From Clostridium nigeriense (lineage in GTDB: Bacteria; Bacillota; Clostridia; Clostridiales; Clostridiaceae), in contig NZ_LT575472.1 of NCBI RefSeq assembly GCF_900086595.1, positions 2,367,685 through 2,431,684 on the forward strand: DNA of 64,000 nucleotides. Reading direction: 5' to 3'. Below are positions 7,414-15,894 of this stretch, piece after piece. The stretch's first letter is position 1. The number at the start of each line of letters is the position of its first letter. The translations under genes were made by a program, and so were the position numbers. The notes beneath the pieces were generated by a model. The model saw only the letters and a list, made by a program, of their open reading frames with translations, ran no database searches and was not told the DNA's origin.

Positions 7414-9774
7414 ATGAAGAAAAAAGCATTAACTCTATTTTTACTTGCTAGTATTACAAGTCAAACTATTACTTTACAAAAGACTTTTGCTGAGGTAAAT
7501 GAATCACCACTTTTTAACTTTAAATCTTACAACTTTAATACTATGGAGTCTATATATGATGAAAGTACTCCTGTATATTTAAATGGGAATAAAACTGAAC
7601 AAGTTACAATTCCAAATGAGTATATTAACAAGAAAGAAGACTTTAGAACAGCTTGGCTATCAACAGTAGCAAATATAGATATTAAAGATGTCACTAGTAA
7701 TCCTAATTTGTCACCAGAAGAATCATTTAAACAACAACTAACATCAATATTAGATAAGTTTGAAGAACTTAATCTTAATGCTGTAACATTCCAAGTTAGC
7801 CCTATGTTAGATGCTTGGTATCCATCTGAAATTGCACCTTGGTCGCAATATCTTCATAATGGAGGAAATAGTTACACATATCAAGGTAAAGACCCAGGAT
7901 TTAATGGTTTTGATCCACTAGAATGGTTAATATCTGAAACTCATAAAAGAGGAATGGAATTTCATGCTTGGTTTAATCCTTATAGAGTTACTAATGCTGT
8001 AGACACAAGACCTGTTGATGTGAAACTAAATGAACTAGCTGATAATAACTTTGCACGAAATAATCCTGATTTAGTTTACGAATTTCAAAACAAATTATTT
8101 TTAGATCCAGGTGAACCAAAGGTAATTGAATATGCAGTAGCTAGAGTAACAGAAGTTGCAACAAAGTATAATGTCGATGCTATTCACTTTGACGATTATT
8201 TTTATCCATATAAATATAATTCTAATGGAGAAGATATATTTTTCTATAAACAAAATTTAGATAAAGAAACTTTTGAAAAATATGCTGATGGATATGGAGA
8301 ATATAATTATTCAAATGCAGCTAAATGGAGAGAAGACAACGTAACTAAGCTAGTAAGTGAAGTAAGTAAGTCTGTTACTAACATTAATAATAAATATAAT
8401 AAATCAGTACAATTTGGAATATCGCCTTTTGGTATTTGGGGGCACTCAGCAGAATATGCTGAAGGTTCAGTAACTCCAACAGGATCAACATCTAGTCTTA
8501 GAGATCAATTTGCTAACACTAGAAAGTGGGTTAAGGAAGGTTTAGTTGATTATTTAACACCTCAAGTTTATTGGGCATTTAATACAGCTGCTGCCCCTTA
8601 CGGAGAGTTAGTAAAATGGTGGGATAATCAATTTGAAGGGGTTAGTACTTCACATTTATATATAGGTCATCCAAATTATAAGTACACTGATGCTTCATGG
8701 GATAATAATTTTAAAAATCCTTACGAAATTGCAAATCAACTTAAATATAATCAAAAATTTGTAAACGTTAAAGGTAGTGCATTTTTCTCATTTGATAAAT
8801 TGTTAGATAAGAATGTACAAGCTCCTGGAGATAAGTATGATATATTAAATCATTCAAATACCATATTAAAAAATGACTATTTGAATTTACCTGCTAACAC
8901 TCCTGGTAAACCATGGCTAGATAAGCTTGAAACTATTCCTGTTTCAAACCCTAAATATGAAATTAATGCAGATAATATTAAGTTAAGTTGGAATGATTTA
9001 AATTCAGACAGTAAGTTTTACTGCGTATATAGACAAGAAGGAATTTTACAAGAAGTAGACATTACAAATCCTAGAAATTTAATAGCTCGTTTTGGAGTAG
9101 AATTAGGCACAGAGTATATTGACGAAAATATAGATACTAATAAAACTTATACTTATGCAGTTACAGTAATTGATAATGCTTCAGTGGAAAATACAGCTAG
9201 GTTATTTAACAAAGAAATTTTAGATACTGAAGATAAAGCAATTAAGATTATTGAAACAATTGAAAACTTACCAAGCTTAGATAATTTAACTTTAGAGGAT
9301 GAAAAACTAGTAGCTGAAGCAAGAAAATTAGTTGATGAATTTAATAATAATAACTTAATAACTAATTTAGATAAACTTATATCTCTTGAAAATAAAATTT
9401 CTACTCTAAAGGAAGAAAGAAATAAACAAGAAGAGCAAAAGAAAAAAGAAACTGCTGCTATAGAAGCTATAAATAAAATTCCAGATATCAATAAAATCAC
9501 TTTAAATGATGAAGCTAATATATTAGATGCTAGAAAATTAGTTGAAATTGCTAATAATGATTCTGCTATTACAAATTTAGATAAGTTAATTAAAGCAGAG
9601 TTAAGGTTAAAAGAATTAAAAGAAAATCATAATAATGAAGAGAAAAATAATGTTAAAGAAAATAATGAAAACAATAAATTACCTATTACTGGTGGTAGAA
9701 ATTCCTCACTTCTTTTAAGCTTTGCTTCTATGCTTACAATTGGAGGCATATCATTAATAAAGAAAAATAAATAA
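7414..9774 (+). CDS. LPXTG-anchored GH10-like (GHL10) glycosidase
   Basis: 786 residues. A signal peptide (MKKKALTLFLLASITSQ, ending near TFA) precedes a GHL10/DUF187 family TIM barrel (about 50-490). Visible barrel motifs are FRTAWLSTVANIDI, EFHAWFNPYRVTN, AIHFDDYFYPY (about 257) and FGISPFGIWG. A fibronectin III-like domain follows (about 510-600), then two about 60-residue helical repeats (EARKLVDEFNNNN / DARKLVEIANNDS) of FIVAR type, and a sortase signal LPITG with a hydrophobic tail and KKNK. It is a wall-anchored hydrolase, probably of peptidoglycan or host glycans. I chose ATG at 7414 (AGGAGGG 8 bases upstream, start of the signal peptide) over ATG at 7372. Confidence 0.85.
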   Translation: MKKKALTLFLLASITSQTITLQKTFAEVNESPLFNFKSYNFNTMESIYDESTPVYLNGNKTEQVTIPNEYINKKEDFRTAWLSTVANIDIKDVTSNPNLSPEESFKQQLTSILDKFEELNLNAVTFQVSPMLDAWYPSEIAPWSQYLHNGGNSYTYQGKDPGFNGFDPLEWLISETHKRGMEFHAWFNPYRVTNAVDTRPVDVKLNELADNNFARNNPDLVYEFQNKLFLDPGEPKVIEYAVARVTEVATKYNVDAIHFDDYFYPYKYNSNGEDIFFYKQNLDKETFEKYADGYGEYNYSNAAKWREDNVTKLVSEVSKSVTNINNKYNKSVQFGISPFGIWGHSAEYAEGSVTPTGSTSSLRDQFANTRKWVKEGLVDYLTPQVYWAFNTAAAPYGELVKWWDNQFEGVSTSHLYIGHPNYKYTDASWDNNFKNPYEIANQLKYNQKFVNVKGSAFFSFDKLLDKNVQAPGDKYDILNHSNTILKNDYLNLPANTPGKPWLDKLETIPVSNPKYEINADNIKLSWNDLNSDSKFYCVYRQEGILQEVDITNPRNLIARFGVELGTEYIDENIDTNKTYTYAVTVIDNASVENTARLFNKEILDTEDKAIKIIETIENLPSLDNLTLEDEKLVAEARKLVDEFNNNNLITNLDKLISLENKISTLKEERNKQEEQKKKETAAIEAINKIPDINKITLNDEANILDARKLVEIANNDSAITNLDKLIKAELRLKELKENHNNEEKNNVKENNENNKLPITGGRNSSLLLSFASMLTIGGISLIKKNK

Positions 9775-9790
9775 ATCTAATTTTAAGGTT

Positions 9791-9821
9791 GTGGTCTTTC
9801 AATATAGAAAGACCACTTAAC
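9791..9821 (+). terminator. Terminator of the GHL10 gene
   Basis: Perfect 10-bp stem GTGGTCTTTC/GAAAGACCAC with a 6-base loop, followed by a short T-rich stretch. Confidence 0.7.
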
Positions 9822-9851
9822 TTTATTTAATTATTAATTAAATAAAGTTAA
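9817..9851. repeat. Perfect 17-bp palindrome between convergent genes
   Basis: Positions 9817-9833 are the exact reverse complement of 9835-9851 around one central base. It contains the histidine kinase stop codon and abuts the GHL10 terminator. It could act as a weak terminator for the kinase transcript. Confidence 0.6.
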
Positions 9852-10847
9852 TTTCCCTACTGGGAATATTATTTCTACTCTCGTTCCTAACTTTACCTTT
9901 GATTTTATATTTATTCCAAGCCCTAATTTTTCACATAAGCTTTTACATAAGTATAATCCCATTCCTGTGGATTTACCATATATTCTACCATTTTCACCTG
10001 TAAACCCCTTATCAAAAACTCTGTCTATATCTCTTTCATTAATTCCTACTCCATTATCCTCTATTATTAAAGAATTACTGTTATCATTTCTATTTATATA
10101 TATTTTTATTTTACCAATACCTTTTGGAGAATACTTTATAGAATTTCCTATAACTTGATTAACAATAAAAGTAACCCACTTAATATCACTAAAAATCATC
10201 ACATTTTCTTCTTTAAAGTCTAAAGTTATTTTTTTATTTATAAAATCTCTAGAATTATTTCTAATTGCAAGTTTAATTGCATCGGCTAAATTGAATTCTT
10301 TTATTATATAATCCTTACTTACATCTTCACTTTTTGAATAGTATAATACTTGCTCTATGAAACCTTCTATTTTTTTCAACTCATAAGATATCTTAGAAAC
10401 TATTTCTCCTTCACTATTTTCTAATATCAACTTACTTGAAGCTATGGGAGTTTTTATTTCGTGTACCCAAGTTTCAATGTATTCTCTATATTCTTCCTGC
10501 TTTTCTCTATAATACTTTACATTTTCATTCATATTTTTATTTGTATCTTTCAATACATCAAAGACTATTTTCCCCTCTAAAAACTCTGGCTCTTCAATTA
10601 CTTCAGGTAATAAATACTTTTTATCTAGCTTATCTAACATTAATATCATATTTTTATAAAAAGAATTTTTTCTAAAGTAATCAAAAAATATATTTGCAAG
10701 AAGAGATCCTATCCATGTTATAAAAATTAATATTATTAGCCACTTATTAATATTTGCTACAAATAATGTTATTGCAACTAGTATAAACAAAAAAATATTT
10801 ATTATAATTATTGTTTTTTTATCTTTTATATATTCAATTATACTCAT
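9834..10847 (-). CDS. BceS-type intramembrane-sensing histidine kinase
   Basis: 337 residues. Two N-terminal membrane helices (about 13-30 and 36-55) are separated by only a few residues, the hallmark of kinases that sense through a partner ABC transporter rather than by their own sensor domain. The H-box is ETWVHEIKTPIASSKL with His129; the N-box is NQVIGNSIKYSPKG; the ATP lid has IEDNGVGI and GKSTGMGLYLCKSL. It overlaps the response regulator gene by 4 bp (ATGA type), so the two are translationally coupled. It probably reports antimicrobial peptides handled by the ABC transporter encoded upstream. Confidence 0.85.
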   Translation of the reverse strand: MSIIEYIKDKKTIIIINIFLFILVAITLFVANINKWLIILIFITWIGSLLANIFFDYFRKNSFYKNMILMLDKLDKKYLLPEVIEEPEFLEGKIVFDVLKDTNKNMNENVKYYREKQEEYREYIETWVHEIKTPIASSKLILENSEGEIVSKISYELKKIEGFIEQVLYYSKSEDVSKDYIIKEFNLADAIKLAIRNNSRDFINKKITLDFKEENVMIFSDIKWVTFIVNQVIGNSIKYSPKGIGKIKIYINRNDNSNSLIIEDNGVGINERDIDRVFDKGFTGENGRIYGKSTGMGLYLCKSLCEKLGLGINIKSKVKLGTRVEIIFPVGKLTLFN

Positions 10848-11515
10848 GGCATTATGTAACCTAATCCTCTTCTAGTTTCAATAATATTACTAAGACCAAT
10901 TTCTTCTATCTTTTTCCTAAGCCTTGTAACATTAACTGATAAGGTATTATCATCCAAAAATAAATCTGATTGCCAAAGCGCATCCATTAATGCATCTCTC
11001 GATACAATCTTACCTTTATTTTTAATTAAATATGCAAGTATTTTAAGTTCATTTTTAGTAAGTTCTATTGTATTTGAATTATAAGAAATACTACCATTTG
11101 CAAGATTTAAATTTAAATCACCATAGCTTATAACATCTTCATTAATGCTTTTTCCATAAGTTCTTTTTAATACCCCAGCTACCCTAGCAAGCAATATCTC
11201 TGTATTATATGGCTTAGTTATAAAATCATCTGCCCCCAAGTTCATGCTCATAAGTTCATCAACCTGGCTATCCCTACTTGTTACTACTATTATTGGTATA
11301 TCTGATTTTTTCCTTACTTCTCTACAAATATAATATCCATCGTAAAGAGGAAGGTTTATATCTAATAATATTAAATTAGCATTACTATTATCTATATATT
11401 CAATTATATTTTCAAAAGTATCAGGAGCAATAACTTCATAACCATATTTCTCTAAATAAGTCTTTAACTCTATTCTTATAGATTCAGAATCTTCTACAAT
11501 AATAATCTTATACAT
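10844..11515 (-). CDS. OmpR-family response regulator, BceR type
   Basis: 223 residues: receiver domain with phospho-acceptor Asp52 in LILLDINLP, acidic pocket in VEDSES, switch residues VVTSRDS and the TKPYN lysine, then a winged-helix DNA-binding domain (NVTRLRKKIEEIGLSNIIETRRGLGYIM). It partners the kinase gene that overlaps its end and likely activates the ABC transporter operon. A TATAAT (minus strand, 11547-11552) upstream may be its own -10 element; no convincing -35 is seen. The permease terminator lies just before it, so it is at least partly a separate transcript. Confidence 0.85.
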   Translation of the reverse strand: MYKIIIVEDSESIRIELKTYLEKYGYEVIAPDTFENIIEYIDNSNANLILLDINLPLYDGYYICREVRKKSDIPIIVVTSRDSQVDELMSMNLGADDFITKPYNTEILLARVAGVLKRTYGKSINEDVISYGDLNLNLANGSISYNSNTIELTKNELKILAYLIKNKGKIVSRDALMDALWQSDLFLDDNTLSVNVTRLRKKIEEIGLSNIIETRRGLGYIMP

Positions 11516-11594
11516 AATTTCACCTCTACTTTAGTATTCTATAAATATTATATTACAAATAACAGTATTTATCATAATAAAGCTTGAATATACT

Positions 11595-11623
11595 AAATTA
11601 GCTGCCTAAAAGGCAGCTAATTT
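11595..11623 (-). terminator. Terminator-like hairpin after the ABC permease gene
   Basis: Perfect 12-bp stem (11595-11606 with 11612-11623), ending at the permease stop codon. The following minus-strand bases are A/T-rich without a clean T run, so it may attenuate rather than end transcription into the two-component genes. Confidence 0.6.
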
Positions 11624-13620
11624 TATTTTACTATATTTTTATATCCTGTATAAGTTGCATAAAAATATCCAGAATATATGGCAACTAATGTAAATAAAGT
11701 TACAAAGGATGATAGCCCTATACTTGGTTTATTGAATAGTGTTATAAAGTCATTTACAACTAAAATACCTATTGTAGAGTGTATTATAGCTAAAATAAGT
11801 GGAATCATAAAATAAATTAATGTCTGATTAAAAATAGTTTTATTTATCATTTTTTTAGATGCACCAATTTTTTTAAGTGAATTGTATCTTTCTTTACTGT
11901 CTGCCGCTTCTGATAATTGTTGTAGAGATAATATTGCAGCACTTGAGATTAAAAATACTATTCCTAAATATATTGCAATAAATAATATAACTGTTGTCAT
12001 ACTCTTATTTGAAGCATAAATTTGATCTCTTGTATATCCTATAACAAAATCAGTATCCTCATTTCTTGTATAATTCCCTTCCCTAAAACTTAAAAATAAT
12101 TTAGAATATTTCTCTTCATATTTTTTATCAGGGTAATTAACATTTAATATAGATCTATATGGATTTAAATTTCCTTTAAAACTATCTGGAACTATTACTG
12201 TAAATACATTTCCCGATAATATATCAGTGTAAAAACTTTCAGTTATCAATTCCTTGTTTGATATTTTATAATTTTTATCACTAAGCTTAATGCTATCTGA
12301 TTCTTTAATAAAATTTCCTATTATTTTAATTTTATTTTCATAAGTAGAAGCTATTAAAACTTCATCATCTTTTAAACTTACTTCTTTTTCGCCTTTTAGT
12401 TTTAAGATTTTATTATAATCATCTACTTTTATAACATCTAAATAATTATCTCCGAATCCTTTTAAATCCTCTGATTTTTTTATATAATCTTTAAACACAT
12501 CTTCTAATTTTTCATTTGTAGTATATTCTGTATAAACCATATATTTTTCATCTTCACTAAAATGAAAATCTAATTTTTCTAAGTTTTCTTCTATGTTTTT
12601 TGTATTATTTCTTTCATCTATATACATGATAGCTGATACAGAAAATGGAGTTGTATCCTTTAAACTACTTTCAAGGGCATTTTTAAAGCTTAAGCCTGTT
12701 GAAAGAGTAGTTATAGTTAAAAATAACATTAAGGAAATTACTGTCATAGATATAAAATTAGTATTTATTTTACTACTTATTTGTCTTAGAACAAATATAT
12801 TTAACTCCTTAAAATATATTTTTTTATTCTTTTTTATTATATTTATTATAATTCCACCTAAACTAATAAAAAATAACAAACTTCCTATTACCCCAAAAAT
12901 AAGAGATGATTTAAATTTAGTATCTTCTGGGCTCAATCCAGCTTTTATTACTAAATAATATGCCACAGATATAAGAATAACAGATAGTATAAAAATTATA
13001 ATGTTAACTATAGAGTTTTTAATCTTCATACTTTCACTTTTTCTAGCTGCTGTTAACATATCTATTAACTTATACTTTGAAACTACTAAAGTATTGAAAA
13101 TCATAACTAATAAAAACATTATTCCAAAATAAATACTACTTTTCACAATAGCTTCATATGAAATAACAAATTTATACTCGGACATCTCTATATCGAAAAG
13201 CTTAGCTGTAAATACTGATAGTCCTTGAGAAAAAATAATCCCTAATATTATTCCTGCTATTAATGAAACAATTCCAATTATCAAAGTTTCACTTAACAAT
13301 ATTCTAGAAATTTTATTTTTCCCCATACCTAAAGTCATATAAATTCCAAGTTCTTTTTTTCTTTTTTTAATTAGAAAATTATTTGCATAAATTATTAAAC
13401 TTCCTAAAATAAATGAAACAAATATGGATACCATCCCTATAATTTTACTTAAATCACTTATAATATCTGATTCAGAGCTATTTATCTCAAATAGAACCTT
13501 TTGAGATTCTATAGAATTAAAACTATAAAAAATACAAACTGCAAAGGTTAAAGTTAAAAAGTAAATTGAATAATCTTTTATGCTTTTTTTTACATTGTTT
13601 ATTGCTAATTTAGAATACAT
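11623..13620 (-). CDS. BceB-type ABC transporter permease (FtsX superfamily)
   Basis: About 665 residues with ten hydrophobic helices and one large extracellular region (about 310-530) between helices 7 and 8, the arrangement of peptide-antibiotic detoxification permeases of the BceAB group. The N-terminus MYSKLAINNVKKSIKDYSIYF matches the family start. The ATG at 13618-13620 has AGGAGG 11 bases upstream; an ATG at 13629 is an alternative and the GTG at 13632 overlaps the ribosome site. It overlaps the ATPase gene. Likely function: resistance to, and sensing of, lipid-II-directed antimicrobials (inference from family). Confidence 0.85.
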   Translation of the reverse strand: MYSKLAINNVKKSIKDYSIYFLTLTFAVCIFYSFNSIESQKVLFEINSSESDIISDLSKIIGMVSIFVSFILGSLIIYANNFLIKKRKKELGIYMTLGMGKNKISRILLSETLIIGIVSLIAGIILGIIFSQGLSVFTAKLFDIEMSEYKFVISYEAIVKSSIYFGIMFLLVMIFNTLVVSKYKLIDMLTAARKSESMKIKNSIVNIIIFILSVILISVAYYLVIKAGLSPEDTKFKSSLIFGVIGSLLFFISLGGIIINIIKKNKKIYFKELNIFVLRQISSKINTNFISMTVISLMLFLTITTLSTGLSFKNALESSLKDTTPFSVSAIMYIDERNNTKNIEENLEKLDFHFSEDEKYMVYTEYTTNEKLEDVFKDYIKKSEDLKGFGDNYLDVIKVDDYNKILKLKGEKEVSLKDDEVLIASTYENKIKIIGNFIKESDSIKLSDKNYKISNKELITESFYTDILSGNVFTVIVPDSFKGNLNPYRSILNVNYPDKKYEEKYSKLFLSFREGNYTRNEDTDFVIGYTRDQIYASNKSMTTVILFIAIYLGIVFLISSAAILSLQQLSEAADSKERYNSLKKIGASKKMINKTIFNQTLIYFMIPLILAIIHSTIGILVVNDFITLFNKPSIGLSSFVTLFTLVAIYSGYFYATYTGYKNIVK

Positions 13621-14377
13621 CTCCTGCATCACCTCCTAAAAGAGTAACTACTTCTATAATTCTATTAAAGAATTCTTTTCTAGAATCTCTACCCCTTATA
13701 AGTTCATTAAATATTTTCCCATCTTTTATAAACAAAATTCTATGGGCATAGCTTGCAGTAAAAGCATCATGAGTAACCATTAAGATTGTTGCTTCTAAAT
13801 CTTTATTTAAGGCCTCAAATGAATCTAATAGTAACCTTGATGATTTGGAATCTAATGCACCTGTTGGCTCATCTGCTAGTATAAGGGATGGATTTGTAAC
13901 AATTGCTCTTGCTGATGCTACTCTTTGTTTTTGTCCTCCAGACATTTGATATGGATATTTATTTAATACTTCTATAATTCCAAGACTTCTAGCAACATCC
14001 TTTATTAAAGCATCAATCTTACTATGATTACTTCCTTGAATTGTTAAAGCTAATGCTATATTTTCATATGCAGTTAAAGTATCTAAAAGATTGAAATCTT
14101 GAAATATAAATCCAAGTTCATCTCTTCTAAATTTTTCTAATTGTTTTGACTTTAACTTTGTAATATCTTTTCCATTTATTATTATATTTCCTGTTGTTAC
14201 CGTATCTATAGTAGAAATACAATTAAGAAGTGTTGTTTTACCACTACCAGATGGTCCCATTATTCCAACAAACTCACCTTTTTCAACTTTAAAACTTATA
14301 TTATCTATTGCCTTAGTTATATTTTCTTTATTTCCATAATATTTTTCTATTTTTTCTACGTTTAAAACATTTTTCAT
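13610..14377 (-). CDS. BceA-type ABC transporter ATP-binding protein
   Basis: 255 residues. Walker A GPSGSGKTT, Q-loop FIFQDFNLL, signature MSGGQKQR, Walker B LILADEPTG and the switch His in MVTHDAF are all intact. It is the first gene of the ABC transporter unit and overlaps the permease gene. The start is ATG at 14377 with GGAGG 5 bases upstream; the longer reading from a TTG at 14389 would use the ribosome site itself as coding sequence. The protein energises the BceB-like permease. Confidence 0.92.
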   Translation of the reverse strand: MKNVLNVEKIEKYYGNKENITKAIDNISFKVEKGEFVGIMGPSGSGKTTLLNCISTIDTVTTGNIIINGKDITKLKSKQLEKFRRDELGFIFQDFNLLDTLTAYENIALALTIQGSNHSKIDALIKDVARSLGIIEVLNKYPYQMSGGQKQRVASARAIVTNPSLILADEPTGALDSKSSRLLLDSFEALNKDLEATILMVTHDAFTASYAHRILFIKDGKIFNELIRGRDSRKEFFNRIIEVVTLLGGDAGDVF

Positions 14378-14494
14378 AATATCCTCCAATTAATTATTAA
14401 ATATTTTTCTTACAATTATAGTTTATACTAAGATTATTTTTTTACATATTTATATTACTTTCATTAATCTTTCATTTTTGTAAGGTTACTATGA

Positions 14495-14525
14495 AATAAA
14501 AAAATCCCTTTTTATAAGGGATTTT
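14495..14525 (-). terminator. Terminator of the flippase-like gene
   Basis: 10-bp stem AAAATCCCTT/AAGGGATTTT (14501-14510, 14516-14525) followed by a T run on the minus strand. Confidence 0.8.
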
Positions 14526-14529
14526 AGCT

Positions 14530-15537
14530 TTAAATTTCTTTACTTTCATATCTTTTATTAGGTTTATCATCTTTAAGTTTATATTTTATTCTTTTTAATC
14601 CTAACTTTATTATCTGAAAATAGTTTTTATTTATTTTCTTTTTTGTCTCATATAGAAATAAAAATATCCCAACTGTAAGAGGAATTATATAGTAGCTTAT
14701 ACGATATAACACTAAGGCTAATAAAGCTTCTTCTTTATTTATACCTAAAGAACTTACCCCTAAAATAAAAGAAATATCAAAACCACCAATACCTCCTGGC
14801 ATCATACTAATAATGCCTATAGCAGATGCTATTACATATATAGGAAATATTTTTGATATTGGTAAAGACGCTCCTAATAACTTTAGAATACAAAACAATA
14901 ACAAAGCCATTGCTATCCACTCTATAGTTGAAAGTATCATTATTTTAAGAGTATTAATAGCACAATTTCTTTTTTCTTTACTCCTACACCTATTCAAATT
15001 ATGTATAATTAAAAATGGTGCATATAATGATGCTAATAATATTCCAAGCCTCACTACATCTATATGATGTAACCTTCTTATATTGGATATAGAATAAATA
15101 AAACAAATTACAGAAAAACCAGTAAAATTCAATAATACTACCTTAGATACTTCTTTTACTAAAGCTGTTTTATCCTTAATGTATGGAGAGTAAAAATAAC
15201 TCTTGAGAGCTATGGCTGCTGTTCCTCCAAAACCAACAATACTTGAAATAGAGCTTGCTATCCAAGAAGATTTATATAAATCTTTATTATTTAAAGAAAT
15301 CTTGCAAGTATCTTTTATTACAAAATCATATAAGGATAATGGTAAATAAGATATTAATCCTAAAACTGCAATAAAACTTAAACTTATAAAAGAAAGCTTG
15401 TCCTTATATGTATAAAATGTATGTATATCAAAATCGGAAAAAATTTTTTTAAATTGCAAAAGTATAACTATAAAAATACTAATTATTAGTATGATTTTTA
15501 GCCTTGCCTTTGTCTTATCCTCTACCTTCATCAACAT
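14530..15537 (-). CDS. Flippase-like membrane protein (UPF0104 / LPG synthase TM domain family)
   Basis: 335 residues with about eight membrane helices and the PF03706-type features PLSLYDFVIKD, SSIVGFGGTAAIALKSYFYS and SMMPGGIGGFDISFIL. The family includes the flippase half of MprF (lysyl-phosphatidylglycerol synthase). No aminoacyl-transferase domain is attached, so it may translocate a lipid but not aminoacylate it. Its position beside a Bce-type antimicrobial-peptide system would fit an envelope-defence role (inference). The start is ATG at 15537, with AGGGAG 7 bases upstream; the longer frame to 15567 lacks a site. Confidence 0.75.
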   Translation of the reverse strand: MLMKVEDKTKARLKIILIISIFIVILLQFKKIFSDFDIHTFYTYKDKLSFISLSFIAVLGLISYLPLSLYDFVIKDTCKISLNNKDLYKSSWIASSISSIVGFGGTAAIALKSYFYSPYIKDKTALVKEVSKVVLLNFTGFSVICFIYSISNIRRLHHIDVVRLGILLASLYAPFLIIHNLNRCRSKEKRNCAINTLKIMILSTIEWIAMALLLFCILKLLGASLPISKIFPIYVIASAIGIISMMPGGIGGFDISFILGVSSLGINKEEALLALVLYRISYYIIPLTVGIFLFLYETKKKINKNYFQIIKLGLKRIKYKLKDDKPNKRYESKEI

Positions 15538-15640
15538 ATAGATTCTCCCTAAACATTTTCTTACCAAAAAATAATTCTAATCCTTTTAAGTATAGCTTAA
15601 TAAATCTATAAATACAAAGCAATTTTACTTTATTATTATA

Positions 15641-15721
15641 TTATAAGTCAAATTTTTTCTCATCGTATCCAGCAAAAACTACTAATGCTATAATCACTAT
15701 TACTTCTTTTATTTTATTCAA
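15641..15721 (-). CDS. Possible small hydrophobic membrane peptide
   Basis: 26 codons from TTG at 15721 (29 from ATG at 15730). The product has a charged start (NKIKE), one hydrophobic stretch (VIVIIALVVFAG) and a charged tail (YDEKKFDL). AGGAG lies 9 bases before the TTG; for the ATG the spacing would be zero. It has the size and shape of single-span regulatory or toxin-like membrane peptides, but nothing more specific can be said. It sits alone in a 357-bp gap that otherwise contains only the terminator of the next gene. Confidence 0.4.
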   Translation of the reverse strand: MNKIKEVIVIIALVVFAGYDEKKFDL

Positions 15722-15852
15722 TATAATCATCTCCTGTTATATTAACTTTATGAGATTATTATACTAAGCTTTATAAATATAATGAATCTATTTCTATTAC
15801 AATAACATTTCAAATTTGTAAGCTTTATACCTACTTAAATTTTTATAATATT

Positions 15853-15890
15853 AAATAAGCTATATCAAGTATAATTGATATAGCTTATTT
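15853..15890 (-). terminator. Terminator of the LPXTG Ig-repeat gene
   Basis: Perfect 15-bp stem (15853-15867 with 15876-15890), 8-base loop, then an A/T-rich tail on the minus strand. Confidence 0.75.
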
Positions 15891-15894
15891 TTCA

